This document shows, in pieces, positions 50,889 through 58,942 of a stretch of 64,000 nucleotides of DNA. The stretch covers positions 1 to 64,000 of the forward strand of contig CAZTXP010000129.1 in the NCBI GenBank assembly GCA_964617355.1, given 5' to 3'. The stretch is from CAZTDU01 sp964617355 (GTDB taxonomy: Bacteria; Pseudomonadota; Gammaproteobacteria; Burkholderiales; SG8-39). The notes beneath the pieces are model-generated. The model had not been told where the DNA came from. It worked only from the letters and a program-made list of their open reading frames with translations, and made no database searches. Position numbers and translations under genes: made by a program. Each line of letters begins with the position of its first letter. Positions within the stretch are counted from its first letter, which is position 1.

Positions 50889-52309
50889 CGGTCCTCGAAG
50901 CGCTGGATGTCGTCTTCTCCGAGGTAGCGGCCGGACTGCACCTCGATCAGGAAGAGCGGCGCGCGGCCCGGGTTCTCGAGGCGGTGCTTCGTACCGAGCG
51001 GGATGAAGGTCGACTGGTTCTCAGACAAGGTGAGCTTCTGGTGGCCGCGCGTCACGCGGGCCGTGCCCGACACCACCACCCAGTGCTCCGCGCGCTTGCG
51101 GTGCAGCTGCAGCGACAGCGCCTGCCCCGGCTTCACCATCAGGCGCTTCACCTGGTAGCGCGTGCCGGCATCCACGGTCTCGTAGTAGCCCCACGGGCGG
51201 TACACGCGCCGGTGCGAGACGTGCTCCTCGCGCCCCTCGCGGTCGAGGCGCGCGACGATGTCCTTCACGTCCTGCGTGCGCTCGAGGTTCGCGACCAGCA
51301 CCGCGTCGCCGGTCTCGACCACCGCGAGGTCGCGCACGCCGAGCAGCGCGACGTGACGGCCCTCGGCGCTGACGTAGCAGCCTTGCGCGTCCTCGAGCAG
51401 CGCGTCGCCGCGCGTCGCATTGCCGCGGGCGTCCTTCGCGCTGCGGTCCCAGAGCGCCTTCCACGAGCCGACGTCGCTCCAGCCGAAGGCGCCGCGCACC
51501 ATCGCGCCCGACTTCGTGTGCTCGAACACGGCGTAGTCGATGGATTCCGACGGGCAGCGCTGGAATGCGGCGCGGTCGAGGCGCAGGAAGTCGAGGTCGC
51601 GTTCCGCGCGCGAGAGCGCACGACGGGTCGCGGCAAGGATGTCGGGCCGGTGGGCTTCGAGTTCCTCGAGGAATCGCCCGGCCTTGAAGGCGAACATGCC
51701 GCTGTTCCACGCGAAGCCGCCCTTGGCGAGGAATCCCTTCGCGCGCGCAAGCGACGGCTTCTCGACAAAGCGCCGGATGCGCCAGGCGTCGCGCCGCCCG
51801 GGAACCGGCTTGCCGGCCTCGATGTAGCCGTAGCCGGTCGCGGGATGGTCCGGGACGATGCCGAACGTGACGAGGTAGCCTTCGGCCGCGACGGCGGTCG
51901 CGCGCGCGACCGCAGCGCGGAAGGCGGACTCGTCCGCAATCGCGTGATCCGAAGGGAGCACGAGCAGGATCGCCTCCGGGTCCTGCGCGGCGACGAGCAG
52001 CGCGGCCGCCGCGATCGCGGGCGCGGTATTGCGGCCGACCGGTTCGAGCAGCAGCGCGCGTGGCTTCGCGCCGATCTCCTGTAACTGCTCGGCGACGAGG
52101 AAGCGATGTTCGTGGTTGGCCACGATCACCGGCGCGCCGCAGCGCTTCAGCGGGCGCAGGCGCATCACCGTGTCCTGCAGCAGCGAATGCGGCGTGACGA
52201 GCGAGAGGAACTGCTTGGGCAGCAGGCGCCGGGACTTGGGCCAGAGGCGCGTGCCAGAACCGCCGCACAGCACGACCGGGACGATCGAATTGGAGGAAAC
52301 GCTGCGCAA
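50873..52309 (-). CDS. manC: Mannose-1-phosphate guanylyltransferase/mannose-6-phosphate isomerase
   Basis: The 478-residue bifunctional protein has the guanylyltransferase domain (LCGGSGTRLWP, PKQFLSL, FVEKPSLARA) and the C-terminal cupin isomerase domain (SLQLHRKRAEHWVVVSGTA, with metal-binding His and Glu). It makes GDP-mannose, the precursor of the gmd reaction. Length is as in typical ManC. It is the last gene of a three-gene minus-strand unit, 30 bases after the GT2 gene. Confidence 0.95.
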   Translation of the reverse strand: MRSVSSNSIVPVVLCGGSGTRLWPKSRRLLPKQFLSLVTPHSLLQDTVMRLRPLKRCGAPVIVANHEHRFLVAEQLQEIGAKPRALLLEPVGRNTAPAIAAAALLVAAQDPEAILLVLPSDHAIADESAFRAAVARATAVAAEGYLVTFGIVPDHPATGYGYIEAGKPVPGRRDAWRIRRFVEKPSLARAKGFLAKGGFAWNSGMFAFKAGRFLEELEAHRPDILAATRRALSRAERDLDFLRLDRAAFQRCPSESIDYAVFEHTKSGAMVRGAFGWSDVGSWKALWDRSAKDARGNATRGDALLEDAQGCYVSAEGRHVALLGVRDLAVVETGDAVLVANLERTQDVKDIVARLDREGREEHVSHRRVYRPWGYYETVDAGTRYQVKRLMVKPGQALSLQLHRKRAEHWVVVSGTARVTRGHQKLTLSENQSTFIPLGTKHRLENPGRAPLFLIEVQSGRYLGEDDIQRFEDRYNRR

Positions 52310-52339
52310 GGGTGCCTCGTCGAAAGATGCCGCGGGATT

Positions 52340-53053
52340 CTAGTCCCGGCTGCCGGAGAGCAGGAACCGCGCGATGCTCGCCAGGTGCCACTTCAGGTAC
52401 CGAGGGTCGCGATGGCTTGCGCGCTGCGCGTCGTGCACGATGCGCGCGGACTGCACTAGCCGCACGTCGAAACCGGCGCGGCGCAGGCGCCGGCACAGGT
52501 CGACGTCCTCGTAGTACATGAAGTAGCGCTCGTCGAATCCGTGCACGGCCTCGAACGCGGTGCGACGCGCCAGCATGAACATGCCGGCCACCCAGTCCGG
52601 GGAAAGCGTCGCGTCGCCATCGGGATAGTCGAGCGGCGCATTCATCCTGAGCGCCTTGGCGGCGAGGCTGAGGAAGGTCGGGAAGCGACGCGCGCTGTTC
52701 TCGACCGAGCCGGAACTGGTCACCACGCGCGGCGCCGCGAGTCCCGCCGAGGCGGGCGCGAGCGCCGCAAGCAGGTCGGGGAACGGGTCGCCGCGCAGGC
52801 GCACGTCCGGATTGAGGATGCAGACGAACTCGTCCGTCGAGCCCCGCAGCGCCTGGTTGTGGTTCGCGCCAAAACCCATGCGCGTCGCGTTGCGGATCCA
52901 GCGCACGTCGAGCCCGGAGGTCGCCGGCGGCTCCTCGGGAATGTTCAGCGTGACGACGAAGTGCAGGTCGCTTCGACCGAGCGCCGCGAGGTCGGCGAGC
53001 AGCCGCTCGACGAGCGCCGCCTGCCCGTGGCTGACGATCGAGACGGTGATCAT
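52340..53053 (-). CDS. Glycosyltransferase, GT2 family (WbbL-like)
   Basis: The 237-residue protein has VSIVSHGQAALVE, GFGANHNQAL and CILNPDVRL with the acidic metal site, then WVAGMFMLARR and FDERYFMYYEDVDLCRRL, the arrangement of WbbL-type rhamnosyl- or mannosyltransferases. It is short but complete. ATG 53053 overlaps the stop of the GT4 gene by four bases. The donor may be GDP-mannose or a derivative because manC follows, which is inference. Confidence 0.87.
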   Translation of the reverse strand: MITVSIVSHGQAALVERLLADLAALGRSDLHFVVTLNIPEEPPATSGLDVRWIRNATRMGFGANHNQALRGSTDEFVCILNPDVRLRGDPFPDLLAALAPASAGLAAPRVVTSSGSVENSARRFPTFLSLAAKALRMNAPLDYPDGDATLSPDWVAGMFMLARRTAFEAVHGFDERYFMYYEDVDLCRRLRRAGFDVRLVQSARIVHDAQRASHRDPRYLKWHLASIARFLLSGSRD

Positions 53054-54186
53054 CGTGGCGCCAGCTCCTCGAGGCGCCGCAGGAAGGGGCGCACGCGCTG
53101 CACGAGCGCCTCGTACGAGAAGCCACGCAGGTGCTCCACCGCCTCGACGCGTGGGTCCGGTCGCGGGCGACCGGCGACGATCTCGTCGAGCACGCGCGCG
53201 AAGTCCGAACCCTCGTCCTCGCGCGGGTCGCGGTAGAGGAAACCAGAGCGTCCGGGCAGCACGGTCTCGGTGAACGGCGGCGCATCCGGCGCGAGCACGG
53301 GGGTGCCGCAGAGCTGCGCTTCGAGCACGTTCAGTCCGAGCGCTTCCTTCTCGGGAAGGCCCGCGAGCAGGTAGTCGAGCTGCGGGTAGATCGCCTGTAC
53401 GTTGCGCTGGTAGCCCCAGAATCGCGCGCGTTCGCCGAGCGGCGCCAGTGCGCGGCGGATGTCGCGCACCTGCGCGTAGCCGCCTTCGCCGAAGACCTCG
53501 ACGTTCACTTGCGGGTGCCGCGCGAGGTGCGGCGCGAGGTGCGAGAAGAGAAGCGGGAATTGCTTGATCGGCGAGAGCAGCGACACGACGCCGAGCGTCA
53601 CGCCCGGCCGGCGCTCGAAGCGCACTGGCGCGCGCAGGCGGCGCGAGACCGGCTCGAGCGCCCCCAGCGCGACGTCGCGGAACTTGCGACGGTCCCATCG
53701 ATAGGGCGAGTGCGCGACGATGGGCGCGTCGTCTCCGCGCTGCGCCTCGGCCGTGCCGTAAAGGGGCTCCGGATAGAGCCGCTCCACGCCGGCGTCTCGC
53801 AGGAGGTCGACGCAGTAGCGCGACACCGTCGCCACCAGGCGTGCGTAACGAAAGCCATCCGCGCTGCGGCCCGCGACCACCGGCATGTGGGCGAACTGGA
53901 CGAACGCATGGCGGGCGCCGAGCGCCGCGGCACAGTCGCGAGAGATCGGGCCCTGCGCGACGACGACGGAAGGCGTGCTCGGCAAGCGCGACAGGAACTC
54001 GGCCTCGTCGGCGGCGCCTGCGCGATCGATGCCCGGGCGCGGCAGGTCGTCCCAAAGGCGGTTCGCGGGGTGGGCGTAGAGCGTGAGCTTCGCGCCGGCG
54101 TCGGCGAGCGCACGCGTCATCGCGTGGGTGTAGACCTCGCCGCCTCCGGTCTGCGGCTGCAGGTTCATGTGGTGGATGTGCAGCAT
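53050..54186 (-). CDS. Glycosyltransferase, GT4 family
   Basis: The 378-residue protein has the GT-B layout: TGGGEVYTHAMTRAL near the N-terminus, VVSLLSPIKQFPLLF, and EALGLNVLEAQLCGTPVLA with the E-x7-E motif that binds the nucleotide sugar. ATG 54186 is chosen as the first start matching the family's N-terminal strand; longer forms run into the divergent promoter. It is the first gene of the minus-strand unit ending in manC. Confidence 0.88.
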   Translation of the reverse strand: MLHIHHMNLQPQTGGGEVYTHAMTRALADAGAKLTLYAHPANRLWDDLPRPGIDRAGAADEAEFLSRLPSTPSVVVAQGPISRDCAAALGARHAFVQFAHMPVVAGRSADGFRYARLVATVSRYCVDLLRDAGVERLYPEPLYGTAEAQRGDDAPIVAHSPYRWDRRKFRDVALGALEPVSRRLRAPVRFERRPGVTLGVVSLLSPIKQFPLLFSHLAPHLARHPQVNVEVFGEGGYAQVRDIRRALAPLGERARFWGYQRNVQAIYPQLDYLLAGLPEKEALGLNVLEAQLCGTPVLAPDAPPFTETVLPGRSGFLYRDPREDEGSDFARVLDEIVAGRPRPDPRVEAVEHLRGFSYEALVQRVRPFLRRLEELAPR

Positions 54187-54234
54187 CGCGAGGCCACCCG
54201 AGCGCGGAACTGCAGCCTCGCAAGGGTGCCCGAT

Positions 54235-54240
54235 TATAAT
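54235..54240 (+). promoter_or_regulatory. -10 box (TATAATCG) before the GT9 pair
   Basis: TATAAT lies 9 bases before the TTG start at 54250, in a 63-base divergent gap. Transcription would be expected to begin about seven bases downstream, almost at the start codon, so the messenger could be leaderless. No clear -35 is present. Confidence 0.5.
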
Positions 54241-54249
54241 CGCGGCCTC

Positions 54250-55269
54250 TTGAAAGTCCTCGTCATCAAGCGCGACAAGCTCGGCGACCTGCTCCTTACG
54301 ACGCCGCTCCTCGCGCACCTGAAGGCCTCGCGGCCGGACGCGCAGGTCCACCTGCTCGCGAACGACTACAACGCGTGGGTCGTTGCGGGCAATCCGCACG
54401 TCGACCGGCTCTGGGTCTATCGTCGCGTGCGCCACGCGGGCGGCGTCAGCCTGTCGGCGGCGCTCGCGTGGTTCTGGCAGTCGCGAGCGCTGCGCGCCGA
54501 GCGCTTCGACTGGGTGATCGTGGCCAATGGCGACGAGTCGCGCCGCGCGATCGAACGCGGCCTGTCGGTGCGCGGCGCGCGCACGGTCGCGTACTGCGCC
54601 GACCCGTCGCGCTTCCCGAAGCTGAGCGATCCGCTCGCGCCGGACCGCTCGAGGCACGAGATGGATCGCATGCTGGCGATGCTCGGGCCGATGGGGGTCG
54701 CGATGCCGGCGACAGCGCCGAATCCGACCTACCTGCTGCCGGCCGCTTCCGCCGAATTCGCGCGCGGCTGGCTCGCGCAACGTGGCCTCGAGGCCGGTCG
54801 CTACGTCGTGCTCGGCCTTGGCGCGCGGCGGCCGAAGAAGCAGCCTTCCACCGAGCAGGTGCTGCGCTGGTCGGCGCACTTCAAGGAGCGGCACGGGCTC
54901 GACACGGTGTTCATGTGGACGCCGGGCAAGTCCGATGATCCGCGCTACCCCGGCGACGACGAGACCGCGCAGCCGGTGCTGGACGCTGGAGCGCCGCAGA
55001 TCCATCCGCATCGCGGCCCGCTCTCCGAGGCCATCGGCCTGGTATGGAGCGCGCGCACGTGCCTCTTCCCTGACAGCGGCCTGATGCACTTCGCCGCCGC
55101 GAGCCCGGGCGGGGTTCTCGGCTTCTTCGCCGAGACCGACGTCTCCCCGAGCCCTGCGCAGTGGGCGCCACGCGGGCCGAAGGTGGCATGGCTCGACGCG
55201 CCCAGGAGCGTGACCGAACTCGCCGACGGCGACGTCTACGCCTGCGTCGAGCGCCTGCTGGCGGCATGA
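54250..55269 (+). CDS. Heptosyltransferase-like glycosyltransferase, GT9 family
   Basis: The 339-residue protein has the GT9 N-terminus KVLVIKRDKLGDLLLTTPLL and the C-terminal PDSGLMHFAAASPG donor-binding region. GT9 enzymes add heptose or related sugars to the LPS core from ADP-heptose in the cytoplasm. The TTG at 54250 is the only start that gives the family N-terminus; it lies nine bases after a TATAAT box. The next gene overlaps by ATGA and encodes a second GT9 protein. Confidence 0.87.
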   Translation: MKVLVIKRDKLGDLLLTTPLLAHLKASRPDAQVHLLANDYNAWVVAGNPHVDRLWVYRRVRHAGGVSLSAALAWFWQSRALRAERFDWVIVANGDESRRAIERGLSVRGARTVAYCADPSRFPKLSDPLAPDRSRHEMDRMLAMLGPMGVAMPATAPNPTYLLPAASAEFARGWLAQRGLEAGRYVVLGLGARRPKKQPSTEQVLRWSAHFKERHGLDTVFMWTPGKSDDPRYPGDDETAQPVLDAGAPQIHPHRGPLSEAIGLVWSARTCLFPDSGLMHFAAASPGGVLGFFAETDVSPSPAQWAPRGPKVAWLDAPRSVTELADGDVYACVERLLAA

Positions 55270-56339
55270 GCGCGCCAAGGCGGATCCTCTTCGTCCTGCG
55301 CGGCAAGCTCGGGGATTCCATCGTCGCGTTCGCATCGGCGCGCGCCTACGCCGATGCGCATCCGCAAGACGACGTGGCGCTGCTCGTGCGCGCCAACTAC
55401 GCGCCGCTCTTCGCCGCGGAGAAGGGCTTGCGCGTGATCGGCTTCGACAGCCGCCTCGCGATGTTCCTCAAGCTCGCGTGGATGCGCTGGACCGAGCCCG
55501 GCTGGGATGCGCTCGTGGTGCTGCTGGGCTTCGGCGCGCCGGTCGAGCGCCTCGGCCGGCTGGTGCGCGCGAAGCGCCGCATCTACCTCGACGGGCGCTT
55601 TGCCGACGCGTATCCGGAGTGGCCCGAGGTCCGGCCCGACCACCTGCAACCCGAGCCGGCGTGGCGCGCGGTGCGCATGATCGACCCCGCGCTCGCTTTT
55701 CCGGAACGATCGGCGATCCCGAGCCTCGCGGCGCGTCGCGTGGCCTCGCCGCGCGCGGTCGGGCTGGTGCCGATCTCGGACGAGCCGCGGCGCACGATGG
55801 GCCTCGCCGCGACCCGCGCGCTCGCGGCGCATGCGGCGCGAGCGCACCCCGGATGCGAGGTGCGGGTGCTGGTGAATCGCGAGGATCGCTGGGCCCGACC
55901 CCTGCTGGACGCCGGGCCTCCTCCGGGCGCCGTGTTTCGCGATTTCCCGGCGATGTCGGCGCTGGTCGCCGAGCTGGCCGAATTGGCGCATCTCTACACG
56001 ACCGACACCGGCCTCTACCACCTCGCGGCGGCGATGGGCGTGCCGACGACGGTGTTCTACGGGCCGACGCAGCCGTGGAAGAACGGCTTCCCCGGGCAGC
56101 CCGCGCTGGAGCGCGCGCGCCTCGAGGCGCTGGGCGGCGAGCATTGCGAGGAGAAGGCCTGTCGCGATCCCGTCTGCCTCGACCGCGCAGTGGCGGGCTT
56201 CTGCGGTGCGGGACCAGACGCCTCGGGCCCGGTCGACGGCACCCCGGACGGGTGCCTGTTGCGGAGATTTCCCGCCGATCGCATCGCGCCCGTCGCCTTG
56301 CAACGGGCGGGCGATGCCGCCGCGCCCGTGCCGCGCTAG
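55266..56339 (+). CDS. Heptosyltransferase-like glycosyltransferase, GT9 family
   Basis: The 357-residue protein begins RILFVLRGKLGDSIVAFAS and has TTDTGLYHLAAAMGVPTTVFYGPTQPW, matching the GT9 donor site. It differs enough from its neighbour to suggest a different acceptor. A cysteine-rich C-terminal segment (CEEKACRDPVCLDR) is not usual in GT9 enzymes but is seen in some family members with a similar motif. Its TAG stop and that of gmd on the other strand share the palindrome CTAG. Confidence 0.86.
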   Translation: MSAPRRILFVLRGKLGDSIVAFASARAYADAHPQDDVALLVRANYAPLFAAEKGLRVIGFDSRLAMFLKLAWMRWTEPGWDALVVLLGFGAPVERLGRLVRAKRRIYLDGRFADAYPEWPEVRPDHLQPEPAWRAVRMIDPALAFPERSAIPSLAARRVASPRAVGLVPISDEPRRTMGLAATRALAAHAARAHPGCEVRVLVNREDRWARPLLDAGPPPGAVFRDFPAMSALVAELAELAHLYTTDTGLYHLAAAMGVPTTVFYGPTQPWKNGFPGQPALERARLEALGGEHCEEKACRDPVCLDRAVAGFCGAGPDASGPVDGTPDGCLLRRFPADRIAPVALQRAGDAAAPVPR

Positions 56340-57367
56340 AAGAAGACGCGCCCCTCGCGGACGCGCTTCGCGTCCGCTTCGAACATCCGGCTCGCAAGCG
56401 TCGCGACGTCCATAGTGGCTCGCCAGCCGAGCGCGGCCTGCGCCTTCGCGGGGTTGCCGACCAGCAGGTCGACCTCGGCGGGCCGGAAGAACGCCGGGTT
56501 GACGCGGAACAGCACGCGGCCGCTCTGCTCGTCGATACCGGTTTCGTTCTCGCCCTTGCCCTGCCAGGCGACCCGCACGCCGGCGGCCCGTGCCGCGAAC
56601 TCGATGAACTCGCGGATCGTGTGCGTGCGGCCGGTGGCGAGCAGGTAGTCCCCCGCCTCCGCCTGCTGGGTCATGCGCCACATGCCCTCGACGTAGTCGC
56701 CCGCGAATCCCCAGTCGCGACTGGCGTCGAGGTTGCCGAGCTCCACGCACGCCTGCTGCCCCGCGAGCACGCGCGCGAGCCCGAGCGTGATCTTGCGCGT
56801 GACGAACTCGGATCCGCGCAGCGGCGACTCGTGGTTGAAGAGGATGCCCGACGACGCGTGGAGGCCGAACGACTCCCGGTAGTTGACCGTGGCCCAGTGC
56901 GCCATCAGCTTCGCGAAGCCATAGGGGCTGCGCGGATAGAACGGCGTGCGCTCGTCCTGCGGCGTGGCCTGCACCTTGCCGAACATCTCAGAGGTGGAGG
57001 CCTGGTAGAAGCGCGCCGCCGGACAGTGGACGCGGATCGCCTCCAGCAGGCGCACCACGCCGATGCCGTCGACGTCGGCGGTGTAGAGCGGCTGGTCCCA
57101 CGACACGCCGACAAAGCTCTGCGCGGCGAGGTTGTAGACCTCGTCCGGCCGCACCCGCTCGAGCAGCCGCAGGATCTGCGTCAGCTCCCCGAGTTCCAGG
57201 TCGGCGCGCTCGACGTCGCCCTCGATGCCGAGGTCGGCGAGGCGGGGCAGCGTCGCGTTCGAGCTGCGGCGCGCGGCGCCGACGACGCGATAGCCCTTCT
57301 CGAGCAGGAGCTTCGCGAGGTAGGCGCCGTCCTGCCCTGAGATACCCGTGATCAGCGCGGTCTTCAT
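56336..57367 (-). CDS. gmd: GDP-mannose 4,6-dehydratase
   Basis: The 343-residue SDR has ALITGISGQDGAYLAKLLLEKGY, VYNLAAQSFVGVSW, STSEMFGKVQ (the GMD form of the Ser/Thr-Glu active site) and YGFAKLMAHW for Tyr and Lys, then ILFNHESPLRGSEFV. It forms GDP-4-keto-6-deoxymannose, the branch point to GDP-rhamnose, fucose, perosamine and colitose. No fcl or rmd follows, but the ColD-like enzyme at 1151 could use its product. ATGA overlap with the DUF4254 gene. Confidence 0.95.
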   Translation of the reverse strand: MKTALITGISGQDGAYLAKLLLEKGYRVVGAARRSSNATLPRLADLGIEGDVERADLELGELTQILRLLERVRPDEVYNLAAQSFVGVSWDQPLYTADVDGIGVVRLLEAIRVHCPAARFYQASTSEMFGKVQATPQDERTPFYPRSPYGFAKLMAHWATVNYRESFGLHASSGILFNHESPLRGSEFVTRKITLGLARVLAGQQACVELGNLDASRDWGFAGDYVEGMWRMTQQAEAGDYLLATGRTHTIREFIEFAARAAGVRVAWQGKGENETGIDEQSGRVLFRVNPAFFRPAEVDLLVGNPAKAQAALGWRATMDVATLASRMFEADAKRVREGRVFF

Positions 57368-57981
57368 CCTGCCTTCTTCTCCCCGCGCATTTCTCCATAT
57401 ACGGCGGGGTTCAGCTTCGGGTCGTTGTACATCTTGAACTGCCGGTAGACCTTCCAGTAGCCCTCGCCGCGCTCGCATTCCGCGAGCAGTCGGTCCAGGC
57501 ACCCCGCGAGGTCGGTGCGCTGCTCCAGGAGCCGCGCGAGCTTCGCCTTGCAGGTATCCACGTGCGCCTGGTCGACGTCGGTGCGCAGCGTCTGGATGCG
57601 CATGTGGTGGATCTTCAGCGACAGGATCGACAGTCGGTCGCACATCGAGCCCGCCGTCTCGCTGTTCAGGCGCGCGCCGGGCTTCGGCGCCGCACTCGCC
57701 AGCGCCGAGAGCAGGTGCTCGTCGATGCGCTCGATGGCGTCGTTGCGCCGCTGGTTGTAGCGGTCGATCGCGCGCTTGTTGCCGGCGATCTCGGCGTCGG
57801 GGGCGTGGCGCCGGCGGGCGAGGTCTTCCTCGTCCCACAGCGCGCAGTTGTTGCGGTGGTTGTCCTCGACGGCCCTCCAGAGGCCGTCCGCGTGGTCGGA
57901 GGCGCCGGTGGTCGCCCAGCCCGCGATCGCGAGGCGGGCATCGTGGAAGGCGACGAGGTCTGCGGATTTCAGTTCAGGCAT
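57364..57981 (-). CDS. DUF4254-family protein
   Basis: The 205-residue all-alpha protein has the features of DUF4254: NHRNNCALWDEEDLARRR in the first half, then KRAIDRYNQRRNDAIERIDEHL, and a conserved SETAGSMCDRLSILSLKIHHM helix. The family is found among LPS and capsule glycosyltransferase genes; its function is unknown. It overlaps the epimerase gene upstream by eight bases and gmd downstream by four, so it belongs to this unit and may support a glycosyltransferase or nucleotide-sugar enzyme. Confidence 0.85.
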   Translation of the reverse strand: MPELKSADLVAFHDARLAIAGWATTGASDHADGLWRAVEDNHRNNCALWDEEDLARRRHAPDAEIAGNKRAIDRYNQRRNDAIERIDEHLLSALASAAPKPGARLNSETAGSMCDRLSILSLKIHHMRIQTLRTDVDQAHVDTCKAKLARLLEQRTDLAGCLDRLLAECERGEGYWKVYRQFKMYNDPKLNPAVYGEMRGEKKAG

Positions 57982-58942
57982 GGCGGTAGTATCGCTTGAA
58001 CCAGTCGGCGAAGCGCGCGAGGCCTTCGTCCAGAGGCGTCGACGGCGCGAACCCGGTCGCCTCGGCGAGGCGAGTGGTATCCGCGTAGGTGGACTTCACG
58101 TCGCCGGGCTGCATCGGCTTCAGTTCGAGCTTTGCCTCGCGGCCGAGCGCGCGCTCCATCGCCGCGACGTAGTCGAGCAGGCCGACCGGGGTGTGGTTGC
58201 CGATGTTGAAGACCTCGCAGGGTGGCGTGCCGCCGGCGGGCCGGTCGAGCACGCGGATCGTGCCTTCGACGATGTCGTCGACGTACGTGAAGTCGCGCTG
58301 CATGTCGCCGTGGTTGAAGACCTGGATCGGGCGGCCCTCCATGATCGCCGACGCGAAGAGCATCGGCGACATGTCCGGCCGGCCCCACGGGCCGTACACC
58401 GTGAAGAAGCGCAACCCGGTCGCCGGCAGGCCGAAAAGGTGGCTGTAGGAGTGGGCCATCAGCTCGTTCGCCTTCTTGGTCGCCGCGTACAGGCTCACCG
58501 GGTGGTCGACATTGTCCGTTTCCGACCACGGCAGCTTCCTGTTCGAGCCGTAGACGCTCGAACTCGACGCGTACACGAGGTGCCGCGGCGGGTGCCGGCG
58601 GCACGCCTCGAGCACGTTCGCGAAGCCGACCAGGTTCGACTGCACGTAGGCCGCCGGGTTCTCCAGCGAGTACCGCACGCCGGCCTGCGCCGCGAGGTGC
58701 AGCACCGCGTCGGGCTTCTCGCGCGCGAAGCGCGCGTGCAGCGCCGGGCCGTCGGCGATGTCCATGCGCTCGAACCGGAACGCGGCGTGCGCGTCCAGTG
58801 CGGCCAGCCGCGCCTCCTTCAGCGATACCGCGTAGTAGTCGTTCAGGTTGTCGAGGCCGACCACCGCGTCGCCGCGTGCGAGGAGCCTCGCGGCACAATG
58901 CATGCCGATGAACCCGGCCGCGCCGGTGACCAGCACCTTCAT
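57974..58942 (-). CDS. lspL: UDP-glucuronate 4-epimerase
   Basis: The 322-residue SDR has KVLVTGAAGFIGMH, the DNLNDYYAVSLKEARL stretch characteristic of the UDP-glucuronate epimerase (CapI/LspL) family, HLAAQAGVRYSLENP, YASSSSVYGSN and YAATK for the catalytic Tyr and Lys. It would interconvert UDP-glucuronate and UDP-galacturonate. A working UDP-glucose dehydrogenase is needed to supply it; the only candidate in the window (15636) lacks its Cys. It overlaps neighbours on both sides. Confidence 0.92.
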   Translation of the reverse strand: MKVLVTGAAGFIGMHCAARLLARGDAVVGLDNLNDYYAVSLKEARLAALDAHAAFRFERMDIADGPALHARFAREKPDAVLHLAAQAGVRYSLENPAAYVQSNLVGFANVLEACRRHPPRHLVYASSSSVYGSNRKLPWSETDNVDHPVSLYAATKKANELMAHSYSHLFGLPATGLRFFTVYGPWGRPDMSPMLFASAIMEGRPIQVFNHGDMQRDFTYVDDIVEGTIRVLDRPAGGTPPCEVFNIGNHTPVGLLDYVAAMERALGREAKLELKPMQPGDVKSTYADTTRLAEATGFAPSTPLDEGLARFADWFKRYYRHA

